Below, one piece after another: positions 42,801 through 57,800 of a stretch of DNA of 59,523 nt. Both the position numbers and the translations under genes were made by a program. Position 1 is the stretch's first letter; every line of letters begins with the position of its first letter. Source of the DNA: Bacteroidota bacterium (lineage in GTDB: Bacteria > Bacteroidota > Bacteroidia > AKYH767-A > 2013-40CM-41-45); NCBI GenBank assembly GCA_003151745.1, contig PLYJ01000254.1, positions 1 through 59,523 on the forward strand, given 5' to 3'. A model generated the notes under the pieces. That model did no database searches. It saw only the letters and a program-made list of their open reading frames with translations, and was not told where the DNA came from.

Positions 42801-45800
42801 ATGCAGAAACTGTATTGTGATCTACAAGGCAATTGCTGCTTTGTGTCAGGAGACTTATACCTACCAATGAACCTACTGTTTCGTAATTATATCTAAGCAA
42901 TGAATAGGATGTCAAGTTCTTTACGGTGTTATAACTTATCGTGGTTTTTCCGCAATATTCATACAAGTTGCTGTATAAGTTGCTTTCTATTTGAACTCCG
43001 CTGGCTATACCAATAGACACTTCAAAGTTGCCCGGAGTATATAATGAATAAACCTTGTTGTATTTGATTACTACTTCATCCTGGCTTTCATTCACGATTC
43101 CATAGAAGGTGGGATCTGAATAAACTCCATTTCCATCAATGTCATCTAATTCAATGCTGGCATAATTGGATGCATCACCGACAATGTTTCCGTCAGCATC
43201 ATTATCACCGCCAATGATATAGTAACCGTGTTCACCGGCTGAAGTTTGCAGTAAGGAGTAAGCCCCTGTATATATTGCCCTGTAATCAACATCGGTGGAG
43301 GCGCCGAAACTACTCATGCGTATATTCTTAACCGTATTGGCCTTAATAGCTGTTGCACCGCTTGAAATAGAACTTCCGCCGCTGGTGAATACAAATATGC
43401 TCCACGATTCAAACGAAGAATTAACCCATGTGCCTGAATTGGTATTAGTTGTTCCTCCGATTGAATTTCCTCTAATCGTATCGGAATAAGAAGTAGAGCG
43501 CCCGTCAAAATAAATCGGGAATTGCTGTGATGAGCAAGTACCCTGGCTGTCATAAATGATATTATTTATAATTCTCCAATTTGGACCAGCGCTCGGGGAA
43601 ATCAACACACCACCATTGCTGAAATTGAATATTTCATTGCCGGAAATAGTATTATTGCTGTTTTGATAACCCCTGGCATAAATATTATTATTTACACGTG
43701 CGCTGGTATTACCAATTAAATTATTAGTAATACCTAAATAGCTGTTTGGAGTTGATCCCGTACTGTCAATCAGGATTATACCTGTAGATGAGCTGGTTTC
43801 TGATCCTAATACCTGGCAATAATTTATAGTATCATTAGTTGATCCGTTATTAAAGGAGAAAGTAAATCCGCTGGCATTCGTATTAGTGAAATTCAGATAC
43901 CTGCCCGAAGTTCCATTAAATATAACATTGGAAGCGCCCGAAAGACTTATTAACCCGGTGCTTAAATTGCCGCTGATGATACGCAATGTGGCTGCCGATG
44001 ATTGAATGGTAATAGTGTACGGACCATCGCTGCAGGATGAAATTGCTGTTAACGGAGTAGTTGTTGTTTCTGTAATATCAGTTGTCACATTAACTGTCAG
44101 GTTACCCTGCAGGCCCTGTGCGTTAATGTCATTGAATAATCCGCCTGAACCATTGAACGTAGGATAGTTTGCTCCCGACGATCCTACTGTTACTGTTCCT
44201 GATAATCCTTTCGTTGTTACAGTTGCTGTAGCCGTAGCCGAGCAACCGCTGGTAGTGCCTGTAACAGTATAAGTAATTGGAGCACTCACCGTTGCAGTTA
44301 CGGGTGATCCCGTGGTTGCACTAAGTCCTGTTGAAGGCAACCAGCTATAACTGGTGGCACCCGTGGCAGTCAATGTTGAGGTGCCACCAGAGCACACAGA
44401 AGTAGGTGAGGCAGAAGCGCCAACAGTCGGCACTGCATTTACATTTATGGTTACGGTGCCGGTACTCGTACATCCGTTACCATTCGTGCCTGTTACAGTA
44501 TAGGTTTGAGTTGAAGTCAAGGTAGCCCATACCTTAGCACCCGTTGTTGCATTTAGCCCTGTTGAAGGCAACCATGTATAAACGATGCCTGCGCAGTTGG
44601 TAGAGCAGGTTGCATTAAGCGTATCTGCCGTGTTGGCGCATGTGGTGAATGCAGTGGGTGTTGCTGTAACCCCGGTAGGGAGCGCATATACATTTACTGT
44701 AGTTCCTGTACTGGTGCCTGAGCATCCGGAACTGTTTGTTACAGTGACAGAATAGGTTCCTGATGTGTTAACTCCAAGTGTTGTTGCACTTGTAGTTGTC
44801 GTTCCATTAGACCATGTATAAGAGGAGTAAGTGGTAGTGGTGCTCAAGGTTACACTTGTACCTGCACAAAAGTTTGTTGAACCGCTGGCTTGAATAACAG
44901 GGGTGAGATTAGCAGCTACGGATACTGTAACCGGCGAGCTGGTTCCCTGGCATCCATTGCTGTTCGTTACTGTTACGGAATAGGTTCCTAATGTCATTAC
45001 AGTAATAGAAGAAGTGGTAGCGCCATTACTCCATGAATAACCTGAGTAAGCAATCGTAGTGCTCAATACCGTACTATCGCCGGTACAGAAGCTAAGAGGA
45101 CGACTATTTACAATAGTTGGCGTGGGAAGGGCATTAATGGCCACTGAAACGGTACCTGTATTTGAGCAACCGTTGCCGTCCGTGCCGGTTACGGTATAGC
45201 TCTGTGCAGAGGTAAGCGTAGCTTTTACCTGCGTTCCGATAGTTGCGTTAAGGCCTGTAGAAGGAGACCACGTATAGGTGCTTCCGCCGTTCGCTGTTAG
45301 AGTATCGGCAACACCCGAACATATTGAAGGATGGGAGGCGGTTGCCCCCACAGAGGGTAATGAATTAACTGTTACTCCAACTGTAGTGGTGCTTGAGCAG
45401 CCTGCGCCGGCCGAAACGGTTACTGTATATGTTCCTGCTGTAGTAGTAATGGATGACGTGGTTGCACCCGTGCTCCACACATAGGTAAGCCCTGTGCAAT
45501 TAGCAGAACATGTTACTGAAAGTGTATCTGTTTTTCCTGCACAAATAGCAGCAGGTGAGGCGCTGGCAGTAATACTGGGATTGCCTGTGCATGGAATGAA
45601 GGCGTCTGCGCCAATATCAGTAGGCGTAAAGGAAGCCCTGTTATTCTTATGAAAATCTATAGTAAGAAGAGCGGTAGCTCCTGTATAAGCATTGGCAATA
45701 GAACTGCCGGTTGCATTAATATCCAAGCCCGGTGTTGCCGAGGCAGGGCTATAAAACAGCGGATCGGTTCCTGCTGTACTGTTCAAATCAAAGTTGCTGT

Positions 45801-48800
45801 TGAGGGAATTAGTTCTGATTGCGGCAAGTGTAGTAGCATCCGTACTTACATTAGCCAACACATATCCGCTTCCTATTCCATAATATATATTGTAATCCTC
45901 GGTAGAAGTAGACAAAGTGGAGGTAAAAGAATGTCCAATGGAATAATGGTGCCCGGTGGTGCCGCCGCCGGTATTGGACCTTTGGTTTACAAATATATTA
46001 TTCCGTATATCAACTAAATTGGAATTTGTTCTTCTGTAGCAATAGGTATTAACAGCAGTGTTTGTTACCCCTATACCTCCAATGTAAACACTATTGTGAT
46101 AGATTTTCTCGGTGAGGGTGGTGGTGCCTGATTCCCCGTCATAAATACCATAAATGGGAATAGCAGCAGTAATGCTGGTATCATTGCTGCGAATGCCGAG
46201 GTCAATCATGTTATTACTGACCTGTTGTGTACCGTAACGCATATATACACCATAAAGCGCTGATGAAGTAGCGGCATTGTTTATGCCAAGACCATAAACT
46301 AAATTTCCGTCTGCAATATGCGTAACGCCGGAAGTCTGCCATCCCCCAAGCTCTATGCCGTTAATATTATTTGGAGTAGAAGAAGACGCGTTTATAAAAT
46401 TATAAAGATTATAAACCGTGTTATTGGAAATAGTATCGGTCGCACCACTAAGCTGACTCTGGTTTGAAATGCCCGCAATATTTGCTAATGCCCCTGTGGT
46501 GGTGCTGGATACTGCACTATATTGCGCCGAAAGATTATAGATGGTGTTACCTGATATTTTAACAGGACCATTGCTTTGAGTTATTATGCCTGCCACTCCC
46601 CCGCTTCCTACTTCTGTCAGGTTAGCAATGGTATTATTGGTAATATTTATAGTTGCACCTACCGGACTGCTTGGGATATATATACCAATTAAGGAACCAT
46701 TGCCTTTATTTTGAAATCCATTTGCAAGTGTAATGTCCCAATTACCTACACTACTGGATATGGTGCCGAGAACGCGGACAACATTTACAGTCAATGCTCC
46801 TGTACTTGGAGTAAAGCCAGTTACATTTCCTTCCATATAATAAGAGAATCCACCACCTTGTGCTGCTGATGTAGCTATGCGTACTGTATCGCCCGATTGA
46901 TAAGATAAGCCGGTAAGCAGCGTAGTGAAGCTGTGGGATCCTGTCGCTAAACTGGAATATGTGCCTGTGGCTGAACTGTAATAAAATTTACAGGGACCAT
47001 AGGTGCTTCCTATCGTATTACTAGTTACATTAATCGTTCCACTAGTACAACTTGTTACCAATTGTATTCCGTACATAGTATAGGAGCTGTTTGAATAGAG
47101 GTTATATATACCCCCTATGACATTGCCTGAAACAAGCGCATTTTTTGCTTCAACCTGGATGCCGGCAAAAGTGGCGCCAGATGTACTCTGCGCAGTAAAT
47201 GACCAGGTCTCAATGATAGCTCCTCCTGCACGTGCACTGGCTACCCCTCCGATATAATTATTTGAAATTGTATCGCCTATGGAAGTTCCGCTGGTGGAAG
47301 AGCTGGAAAGGAAAGCAATGGGGATAATCTGATTTATACTTAGCGAGAGCGTACCTGCTGACCAATAAAAGCTGTTTCCTGATATTGTCCAGTTGTCTCC
47401 GTTATCGGTGCTGCTTGCTCCTGTTACTGTAACACCTGTAGAAACAGATGCCTGAAAATCATGAATATCATTATTTAATATTCTTATGTTGCTATTTAAG
47501 AAAGTAGAAGTAGTAGTAGCATAAATTCCATTTGCCGGAAATGTGCTGCCATTCGGTCCTATATTACAATATTGAATAGTATCTCCGGTATTGTTAGCAG
47601 TACTGGCACTCAAAAACACTGTTCCGCTTGCAACGGTAGCATTAGAGCTTAGAATATTCAGGTATTGAAACTTGCAATTATCAGCTCCCGCAATTAATTG
47701 TATAGCAGGACCACCTGAAGATGTTAGGGTGTTTTGTATGGTTAAGTTATTGCCGCTTCCTGTTCCACCCGGACTTCCGTCAAATTTAATGTTGTTTACA
47801 CCGCTAATACTAATAAGAGCATTACCGGCACCGGGATTACCAACAATAGATAAAGCGGTGGTAACATCAGCGCGCGGTCTGAAGGTAATGGTATTGCTAC
47901 CTGTGGATATGCCGGAAAAAGCAATTGTTCCGGATGGCGCTTCAGAATAACCTGTTAAAAATTCAAAGAGAAGGCTGCAGCTCATAGTGGCTGGCAAGGT
48001 GGCAACTACTGATGATAAAGAACCGAAGTCACCGCCGGGTCCAATGGTATAAGAGTTAGTGCCGCCGCACAGACTGGCTGCCTTAGTAGCAATTGTAAAA
48101 TAATTAGCGGATGACGCAGCACCAGCCGCTAAGCTCGTAATTGTTGGGCTGCTAAAAGATCCAAACCCTAATGTACCGTAATAACCTGCCGGTGTAGTTA
48201 TTGACTGAGCTACAACACTTGTTGAAGAACTGGGAATATTGACACCATCATATAATGCAACTGTTCCATCAGAAGTAAATGCGCCTGCTCCATTTGTAGT
48301 AACAGACCAGTAACGGTTCCCAAGGGTAGTTAACTCACCACCGAATGTACCGCTGCTCGGAGCACTTTCTACCGCAGTTACAACAACATTGATAGTACCG
48401 GCAGATGTAGTAGTCGGGTTAATTAAATTCAAGTTATGATAAGCCGCTTCGCCTACAGGGAAACTATATGTATTAGTACCTGAAAGAGAAAGCGGAAGTG
48501 TATGGATAAGTGATCCGTTTATCCAGGAAGCAGAAGTACCTGTATTGGTAATACCTCCTGCTGTTGTATTTATAACTTTTATGGTATCACCGGCATTTTC
48601 AGTGATTACACCTGCTGTCATGGCAAGTACACCGGTTGGTGTAGACGTACCAATGGTAAGAGGAGTTCCTAACGTCATAGTACCGCTTGATGTGCGGTTC
48701 ATGGTTAAATTCAATAACGTCTGGCTGCCTGAGGTAAAGTTAAGTGTACCTAATGCACTCGTACCGTTAATAGTAATGCTCGAAGCCGTGCTTCCTGTAA

Positions 48801-51800
48801 ATGTTCCTGTAGCTACAGGAACAGTACTTCCTGTTCCGAATGTCAGTGTTTGTCCGTTCAGTGTTAAGTTGGCATTCAACGTTAATGCACCGTTCACCGT
48901 GATTACACCGGTCATTGTTGATGCATCTGTAAGCGTTAGATTAGTTACCGAGCCACCTCCTGAAATGTTGTGAGCACCACCGCCGTTTAAGGTAATACTT
49001 CCGCCGGTGCTGCTGGTATGCGAACCTGTCATAACCACACTAGCCTGAGCATTGATCGTGTTGCCGCCATCGGCAATTGTTGAAGCTGAACCAACAGTTA
49101 ATGTAACTGCTACAGTAATATTTCCACCTGTAACAGTCTTTGTTCCTGCTGACGCACCTATGGAAAGGTTACCATAAGAAGAAGACAACGACGGAATATT
49201 TTGAGAAGCATTACCATTAAAGTTCACCGTACTTCCTGAAGCTAAAGAATAAGTCGCAAAGCTTGGGAACGGCGTTGTGGAAGTAGTATTTAATAATGTT
49301 AATGCAGCAGTGCCTGTTAAGGTAAACTGACCGGCTCCGTTACCATATAATAATTTGGTATTATCGGAAAGTGTTTCTCCTGATGCAACACTTAAGTTTT
49401 GATTTACCGTTGTATTTGCACCAAGCAAAGCAGTTCCGCTGGCTGCATTTAAAGTAAGGTTATAATAGGTGATAGCATTTGTTCCGCCGATGGTTGGGGA
49501 AACGCCGGTATAAGTTACCGTGTTAGCAGTTGTAGAAGGAACAAAAGTTGCTATCGTATTACTTGCTCCAAATGAAGTGTTTGTTAAATTGGATCCCAGT
49601 GTTAAAGAACCCGTGCCTGATAATGCACCGGTAATAGTTAATGAGGTGATGCTGCCACCGACAGAAATAGCGCCGGGAGAAGTTATCGCTACAGTACCTG
49701 CAAAGGTTAATGAAGTAATTGTACCTTGAATGCTTTTGGAAGCACCTGTAAAAGTATAAGTTCCTGTACCGGAAGTAAAGGTTGCTCCTGTGTTATCTGT
49801 AAAGTTACCCGCAATGGTTACAGGAGCGGCCACGGAACTGGTCCATGTACCGCTGTTGGTAATGTCGCCCGTAAATGTCTGTGCACTTGTACTTTGTAAA
49901 CTTAGGGTGGCGCCACTGGTAATGTTAGTTGCTCCTGTGACTGTCAAGGTGAAGCCGACACCACTACCAAAAATAAACTTTTGAATATTGAGGATACCTC
50001 CGATGGTAACGCCTGTAATATTGGTTAGCCCCGTTGAAGACTGAGCTGTTGGATTCCAATTTACATTTCCATACGTAGCTATTTGCCATGTCGGATTAGC
50101 CGTCATGCTGGATGGTTGGATATTGATTGTAGATGCAGGATCCCAGGTTGCAAGTGGAATGGTAGCGCCAGCATTTACCTGGTAATTATAAATTGCAGTT
50201 GAGCCGAACTTTGTGCTGGCTGCTGTTGCCATAACCACGCCCAAAGTTTGAGTGATCGTACCGGTTATGGTATTATTGGATGTTGATTGAAAGCCGGAGA
50301 AATTAATTGTATTGCCTGCATTTCCGCTAAGAATAAGTGTTCCTGCCAAGCTGTCAACGCTGGCTGCAAGAGCAGTAAACGCAATTGTTGTAGCAGCGGC
50401 AGTGCTGGCAATTTGTAAGGTGGCGCCCGTTCCAATATTTAGTACACAGGCGGGACCTGCTGCATTTCCAAGTGTCAGAGCAGACGCTGTAGCTGAAACA
50501 AGACTTACATTTACATTATTATTGATAACTCTTAACTCTGCTTCACTTTCAGTTGTTGGCAAACCAACAACAATCATATTAGTATATGTGGCACCTCCAT
50601 TTAAATTTGAAGGGTTACCATCAAAAATTAATATATCATTTGCATTAGGATCGGTACGGTTTGGTGACCAGTTCGTGCTTATAGTCCATGTCCCTCCGGT
50701 TGCACCTGTCCAGGTATAGGTTTGCGTTGAAGATGAAGGCACTCTTACTGTTATGTCATTTCCTGTACCATTATTCAATACGCCAAGAGGTCCCTGCGTG
50801 CTGGTAATAGTTGTTTGCGTAGTAGCAGCAGAGGTGCTTGTTGCCGTAGAATTTAAAGGATTCCATGCAGCAGCAGTATTGTTATAAATTGATACCTCGT
50901 CACCGTTTGCAGTTGATACAGTACCACTTTGGTCACCTGATAAATAAGTGAGTGTAAGAGGGCTGGCATAACTATAGGATGTAACAGCAGTGCCAGTTAG
51001 GTTGAAACTCCAATAGCGGTTTATAAAGCTGGACGGACTACCCATTTGAGAATATAAACCTTTAGTTACTCTTACTCCAACTGTCAAGCTTGTGCCAACA
51101 AAAACAAAGTTGGTAAATGCTACCGGTGAATAGTCAGAGGCTGTTACATTATCGCCTACAGGGAATGTAAAGGAAGTTGCTGATGTGGAAGCCAGTTTTG
51201 TTAAATATCCTGTGCCGGTAGCAACTATATAAGAGCTTGTGCTACCGCCGGAAATGGCAGTGGCAGCAGGATTGAGTATATTTAAGTTATTAGAGCCAAG
51301 CACAATTAAGCCGGAGGTAAGCGTAAGTTCTGTTCCAACTGCGTTCAAGGAAAGGCTGCTATTCAGGGTTACTGTATTGGTAGCTACTATAGCTATAGAC
51401 AATGAACCCAAGGAGCTTACGCTTGACGGAATATATAGGCCTGTGTTAGCATTAGTATTTCCTGTCGGACCAAATATTAAGTTGGATGTAGTGCCCGTAA
51501 CAAGATTTGTTGAGTTAGCAGGTGAAATGGCAGCACCATTAAGACCGAGCGTTGCAGCACCAACGGACAATTGACCTGAAGTTAGGGTGAGCGTCTTGGT
51601 AATATTATATATAGAGGTACTGGCGCCCGCTAAAGTTACCTGCGGAGCCGAGCCAAAGGTGTTAGCTATTTCCAGATTCCCAAAAGTGAAGGTTCCGGCC
51701 GCAGCAAGAGTAATGCTCTGAGCTGCCGATCCGTTCAATTGCATTTCTCCGTTGCTACTGCTGGTATGTGAAGCGCCTGTTGTAACACTTATATTTCCGG

Positions 51801-54800
51801 TAACCTTAATGGTGTCGCCTCCATCTGCTACTACTCCTGCTGCAATCGTAAGGCCTCCCGCTACTACTATATTAAGACCTCCTGTAGCTCCTGTCTTGGT
51901 ACCCGCTCCGGCAAAGGCAACGTTTCCATAGGTCGGCGTTGTTGGTATCTGCGCTGTGCCGCTTGCCTGGTTAAAGTTTACCGTGCTGGTAGATGATAGC
52001 GGGTAGCTGCCGAATGTTGGAAATGCACCGGAAGTAGTATTGGTTAAAGTTAAAGCACCTGTTCCTGTCAAAGTCAGAGCGCCGCTTCCACCTGTGAGCA
52101 AGAACCCACCATCAGCAAACGTTGCTCCTGTGACAACAGTCAGGCTATTGCTAACCGTTGAAGCTGCAGCTAATGTTACAGTTCCGGTTGGTATATACAG
52201 GTTATAATAAACACTGCCTGCCGTGCTTTTTGTGGTAGATCCTGTTGTACTATATATAACTGTATTGGGTGTATAGCCGCTTTGTGTACAGTTTAAATTG
52301 GAAATCGTGGTGGTGGTCGCTGCAAGATTCAGAGTATCGTTTAAACCCATAACTAAAGTTCCTGCACCGGATAAAATACCGGCTACTTTAACGTACTGAA
52401 ACTTCAGCGTATCGCTGCCACTAATTGCTACAAGTCCCGCGAATGTAAATAAAGAGCTGGGGGCAGAGCCGATTGATGAAGTTACAAAAGTCCCGCCAAT
52501 CACTTTGTTTGCACCGGAGAAAGTATATGTACCTGTTCCTGATGTAAAGGAAGCACCGCTGTTATTTGTAAAATTACCTGCAATGGTTACAGGAACGGCT
52601 ACGGCACTTGTCCAGATACCGCTGTTGGTAACATCGCCTGAGAATATTGTGGTAGTGGTACTCTGCAAACTAAGTGTTGCACCACTGCTGATAGTTGTTG
52701 ATCCGGTAACCGACGGTACAAATGTAGAGGTACTTCCAAAAGTTCCTTTCTGAACCTGCAGGTTGCCGCCAATAGTAATTGCAGTAGTCAATAGCCCGTT
52801 AGAAGTTTGAGCCATAGGATTCCAGTTTACGTTACCATAAGTTGCTATACCCCAAGAGGTCGGATTTGCTGTCATGCTGGATGGATTAATATTCAAGGTA
52901 GAAGCAGGATCCCATTGTGCTGTCGGGATAGCAGCGCCGGCATTCACCTGGTAGTTATAGATGGCTGTTGAGCCGAATTTTACATAAGAAGTTGAAGTAA
53001 CTGTTCCGACAATCTGCGTAATGGTACCGGTAATGGTATTGTTGGCTACCGTGAGATTATTGAAATTAAGAGTATCTGCTGCACCATTCAGAACTACTGT
53101 TCCGGCTATACTGTCAACGCTTGCAGCAAGGTTAGCAAATGCTATAGTAGTAGCGAATGATGAGCCTGTTAATTGCAGCGTGTCGTTACTTGCTACATTC
53201 AATGCACAGGCAGGACCGGCAGCATTTCCAAGGGTTAGCTTGCTGTTGACTGAAGATTGTAAGCTTACATTCACACTATTAATAATTCTTAAGCATGCGT
53301 CTGATTCAGTGGGCACTGCAGTAACTGTAATCTTAGTATAAGTTCCGCCGCCAAGGTTGCCTGGGTTACCGTCAAAAATCAATATATCGGCTGCATCAGG
53401 AGTGGTGCGTGTTGGTGTCCAGTTCGTGCTGGTTGCCCATGAACCGTTGTTGGCTCCAATCCAGGTGTAAGCGGATGTTGCCGGTACACGTAAAGTTATA
53501 TCATTTCCATTCAGGGGAGCAGTGGTGTTGGTATAGTCTTGAGAGGTAGTAGCAGTTGTAGTACTTGCTATTGTGGAATTTAAAGGAATCCATGCGCTGC
53601 CGCTATTATTATAAACATTTATCTGATCGCCTGCAGGATTGGCTACAGTTATAGTCCCGCCTGTTTGTACATCACCGGCAACCCAAGTTAGCATAGCAGC
53701 GGTAGCTGCGTATGTATATGAAGTAGCGCCTCCTGTAACAGATAATGACCAATAGCGGTTTATATAGTTATTGTTCTGAGCATTTGGAACACTTACCTGG
53801 GAATGTGCGGATTTAGTAACTCTCACACCAACTGTATCGGCAGCGCCTGCAGGTGTAAAACTCGTAATGGTAAAGGGGGAATAGTTAGGAGAAGCAGGAA
53901 CGACGTTATCACCCACAGGAAATGTGAAAGATGCACCTGCTGTGGAAATGGCTTTTCTAAGGAATCCGCTGCCTGTTGCAATAACACAGTTAGTAGCACT
54001 GCCTCCTAAAATTGTACCTGAAGTCGAAACCATTGTCAGGTTATTTGAACCGAGCTTGAGTAAACCGGTAGTCAGCACGAGAGCATTACCGGCAAGATTT
54101 AATCCAAGATTACCAGTCAATGAAACTGTATCTGTATTTGCAATTGCAATAGTTAATATATTCAGGTTGGTAACACTGGGTGGAATAAATAAGCCACCAT
54201 TGGTGTTAGTAGTTGTTGGACCAAATGTAAGGTTTGAGGCAGTAGTTGTAGTAAGATCAGTTAACGAATCAACACCAACTATGGCAGTACCATTCAAAGC
54301 AAGCAATGCGCTGCCGATAGAAAATTGACCATGGGTAAGTCTTAACTTATTATTGGTAACCCCGCTGCCGATATTATATACAAAGCTATTGCTTGCACCG
54401 CCTAATGTTACAGCAGGAGTTATTCCGCTGGTGTTATTAATTTCAAGGTTACCGAAAGTAAATGCTCCTGAAGTAATGCCAATGGTCTGGGCAGAGGCAC
54501 CATTCATTAATATTTCACCGCTGCTGCTGGTGTGTGATGTAGTTGCTGTAAGCACTAAATTTCCTGCAACTTTGATGGTATCTCCTCCGTCAGCGAGGAC
54601 ACCTGCAGTGATCGTTAAATTTCCATTTACAGTATCACTCACAGCAGTAGCTGAAAGTGTTTTGGTACTTGCTCCTGACAAAGTCAGGTTTCCGTAGTGC
54701 GTAGGAACTGCGGCAAGGGTATAGCTGGTGGTGTTAATATACAAAACAGTGGAAGTTGTAGCCAAAGTAATATTATCATTGGTTACATTGGTCGGGAATT

Positions 54801-57800
54801 GCGTTGTAGATGCTCCACCTGCTCCTATTTGCAGGGTTGCACCCGCCGCAATGTTTACTGTAGTCGAAGCAGTACCGACAATTTGCAATGTGCTGCCGCC
54901 ATCGGCAAAAGTGCCTGAAGTAACGACAAGTGTATTATTGATTGTGGACGCTCCTGTTACTTGTGTAACTGTACCCGCTGACTGAATCGTGAGGTTGTAA
55001 TAAGTGGTGGCAGAATTTTTGGTGTTAATTCCGTTGCCCGTATATACTACAGTATTCGGAGTATAACCTGCCTGCGTACAGTTAAGGTTAGCTATAGTGG
55101 GGCTTGCTGCTAAATAGAGTTTAGTATTAAGTCCCATAATCAATGGACCTGCACCGCCTAAAGTTCCAACGATTGAATCAGTTGGTAACTCAAGGGTATC
55201 GCTTCCGGAAATTGCCACAGTGCCGGAGAAAATAAGCGTGTTTGCAAAAGTACCTGCAATTACTTTGTTTGCGCCTGAAAATGTATATAGGCCTGCGCCT
55301 GATGAAAATGTTGCTCCTGAGTTCACAAAAAGATTGCCTCCAAATGTAACAGCAGCACTACCAGAGTTATTCCATGTTCCGTTAACGGTTACAGTACCGG
55401 TAAAAGTCTTGGTACCGGTGGAACTTGCTATTGTAATGCCACCGCTGGCACCAATGGATGTAGTTCCTGTAACAGTAAGTGAAGTGGTGAAGGCATTTAT
55501 AGTAAGTGTACCCCCGCTTGCATCAACAGTTATATTACCGCTTACCGATGTTGCGGCTGAACCTGTAAAAGTTGCTCCCCACGTAGCATCGTTCAATTCA
55601 ATGTTATCGTAAGTATCAGCAGTGCCAGACAGTGCATGAGCGGCAGAACCGGAAGTAAGAAGAATTTCTCCACCGCCAGAAATGGTTCCGTTGTTGGTTA
55701 CTCCTGCTTTGCAAGTAATGGTATTTCCCGCATCACCAAATGTACCACCGGCGGTAACAGTTAAAAGTCCGTTTACTGTAATGGCTCCGGCAGCAGTATT
55801 AGTGCCGCTCGTGTTGCCGGTAGTTAAATTATTATAAGTACCGACTACCACCGTTTGAGCTCCTGTTGTTGCATTATAATTAACGGTACCTCCCCATGTC
55901 AAGCCGGTTGGAATGGGAGTAGCAGTAAGATTCTGAGTGGTCAGTATTCCTGCCATTCCGGTAGCGGTAGTTACACCAGTTAAAGCGAAAGCGACCATGT
56001 TGAAGGTGCCGCCTGCGGTGGAAGTAAGTGTGGTTGCGGAAATAGCTCCGCTTGCAGTGCTTGTCGCACTTGTATTACCTAATGTTAAAGTAGTATATGA
56101 AGTAGTGCCTCCCAATACAGTTTGAGCGCCGGTAGCTGCATTGTAACTAACAGTACCTGCCCATGCCAAGCCTGTTGGAATAGGTGTAGCGGTAAGATTT
56201 TGAGTTGTCAATGTTCCTAAATTGTTAGCGCCTGAGGTTGTAGCCGTTAAAGCGAAAGTAACCAGGTTGAATGTGCCGCCAGCGGTAGTATTAAGTGTAG
56301 TTGCAGCAATAGCTCCGTTTGCAGTTTGTGTACCACTGGTATTGCTTAACGTTAATATGTTATAAGTACCTATTTCCACCATTTGTCCGCCTGTAGTTGC
56401 ATTATATTTAACAGTGCCTCCCCATGTTTTGCTTGCCGTAATTGGGGGAGCAGTTGTACATTCAGTTTGTAAAGTTCCCGTAATATTTGGAGTAGTAACA
56501 ACCAATGCAAAAGTGCTCATATCAAGTGTGCCACCAGAAGAAATAATGTTAAGTGTTGTTACACTTGACAAGGCTCCACTTGCAGTATTGGTACCACTGG
56601 TATTGGTTAATGTTAAAATCGCATAAGACGTAGCAGCCATTACAGTTTGCCCTCCTGTAGCAGCATTATATATAACAGTTCCGCCCCATGTTTTACCTGT
56701 TGAAATAGGTGTAGAAGTCGTACACTCTGTTTGCAAGATTCCTGAATTAGTTAAAGTACCCGATAAACCACTTAATGCAAAAGTGCTCATATCAAATGTG
56801 CCGGCTGAAGTAGTGGTAAGATTAGTTGCAGTAATAGCGCCGCTTGCTGTCTGCGTGCCGCTTGTATTGCCTAAAATTAAAGTGGTGTAGGTGTTCGACA
56901 TGATCGTTTGACCACCGGTAGCAGCATTATAATTAACGGTTCCTGCAATTGTCAAGCCGGAAGGTAATGGAGTAGAACTTGTATTTTGTGTTTGAATGGT
57001 GCCGGCATTGGTAATAATGGTCGCAGACAAAGCGAAAATGGACATATTAAATATATCTGCTGCGGCTCCATTTGAATTAAGTGTTGTAACTATTATGGCA
57101 CCACTTGCAGTATTTGAACCACTCGTATTACCTAATGTTAAAATTCCATAGGTGCCAGCCATGATTGTTTGAGCGCCTGTGGCTGCATTATAATTTACAG
57201 TTCCTCCCCATGTTAAGCCGGTTGGAATAGGCGGGTTGGTTAGGCATTGTGTTGTTAATATACCTGCATTACTAACCGAAGTTAAACCTGTTAAAGCGTT
57301 GGTGACCATGTTGAAGGTGCCGCCGGAAGTGGTGTTAAGCGTAGTTGCTGCAATAGCACCGCTTGCTGTCTGTGTGCCACTGGTATTTGCCATCGTTAAT
57401 ACATTATAAGTGCCTGTTATTACACTTTGCGCCCCGGCAGTTGCATTATAACTAACTGTGCCACCAAATGTTTTTGAGGCAGGAAAAGCTGTAGCTGTAG
57501 CCTGGGTGGTAATTGTTCCTGCATTACTTATAGTGCCTGATAAACCGGTGAGTGTAAACGTCACCATATTGAATGTGCCACCTGCAGTGGTATTAAGATT
57601 TGTTGTTGCAATAGTGTTACTTGCAGTTTGTGTTCCGCTTGTATTACCTAAAGTTAAAGTAGAATAAGTACCGGTCATAATAGTTTGACCGCCAGTAACA
57701 GCATTGTAATTAACAGTGCCTGACCATGTCAAACCTGTTGGAATGGGAGGATTGGTTGTACTTTGTGTTTGAATTGTTCCTGAAATACCCGTTCCAACTA

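Noticed and set aside
40496-57667. Numerous plus-strand frames opposite the giant gene
   Set aside because: They are Val/Pro/Ala-rich antisense reflections of the Thr/Gly/Asn-rich repeats; none has a domain or start signal.
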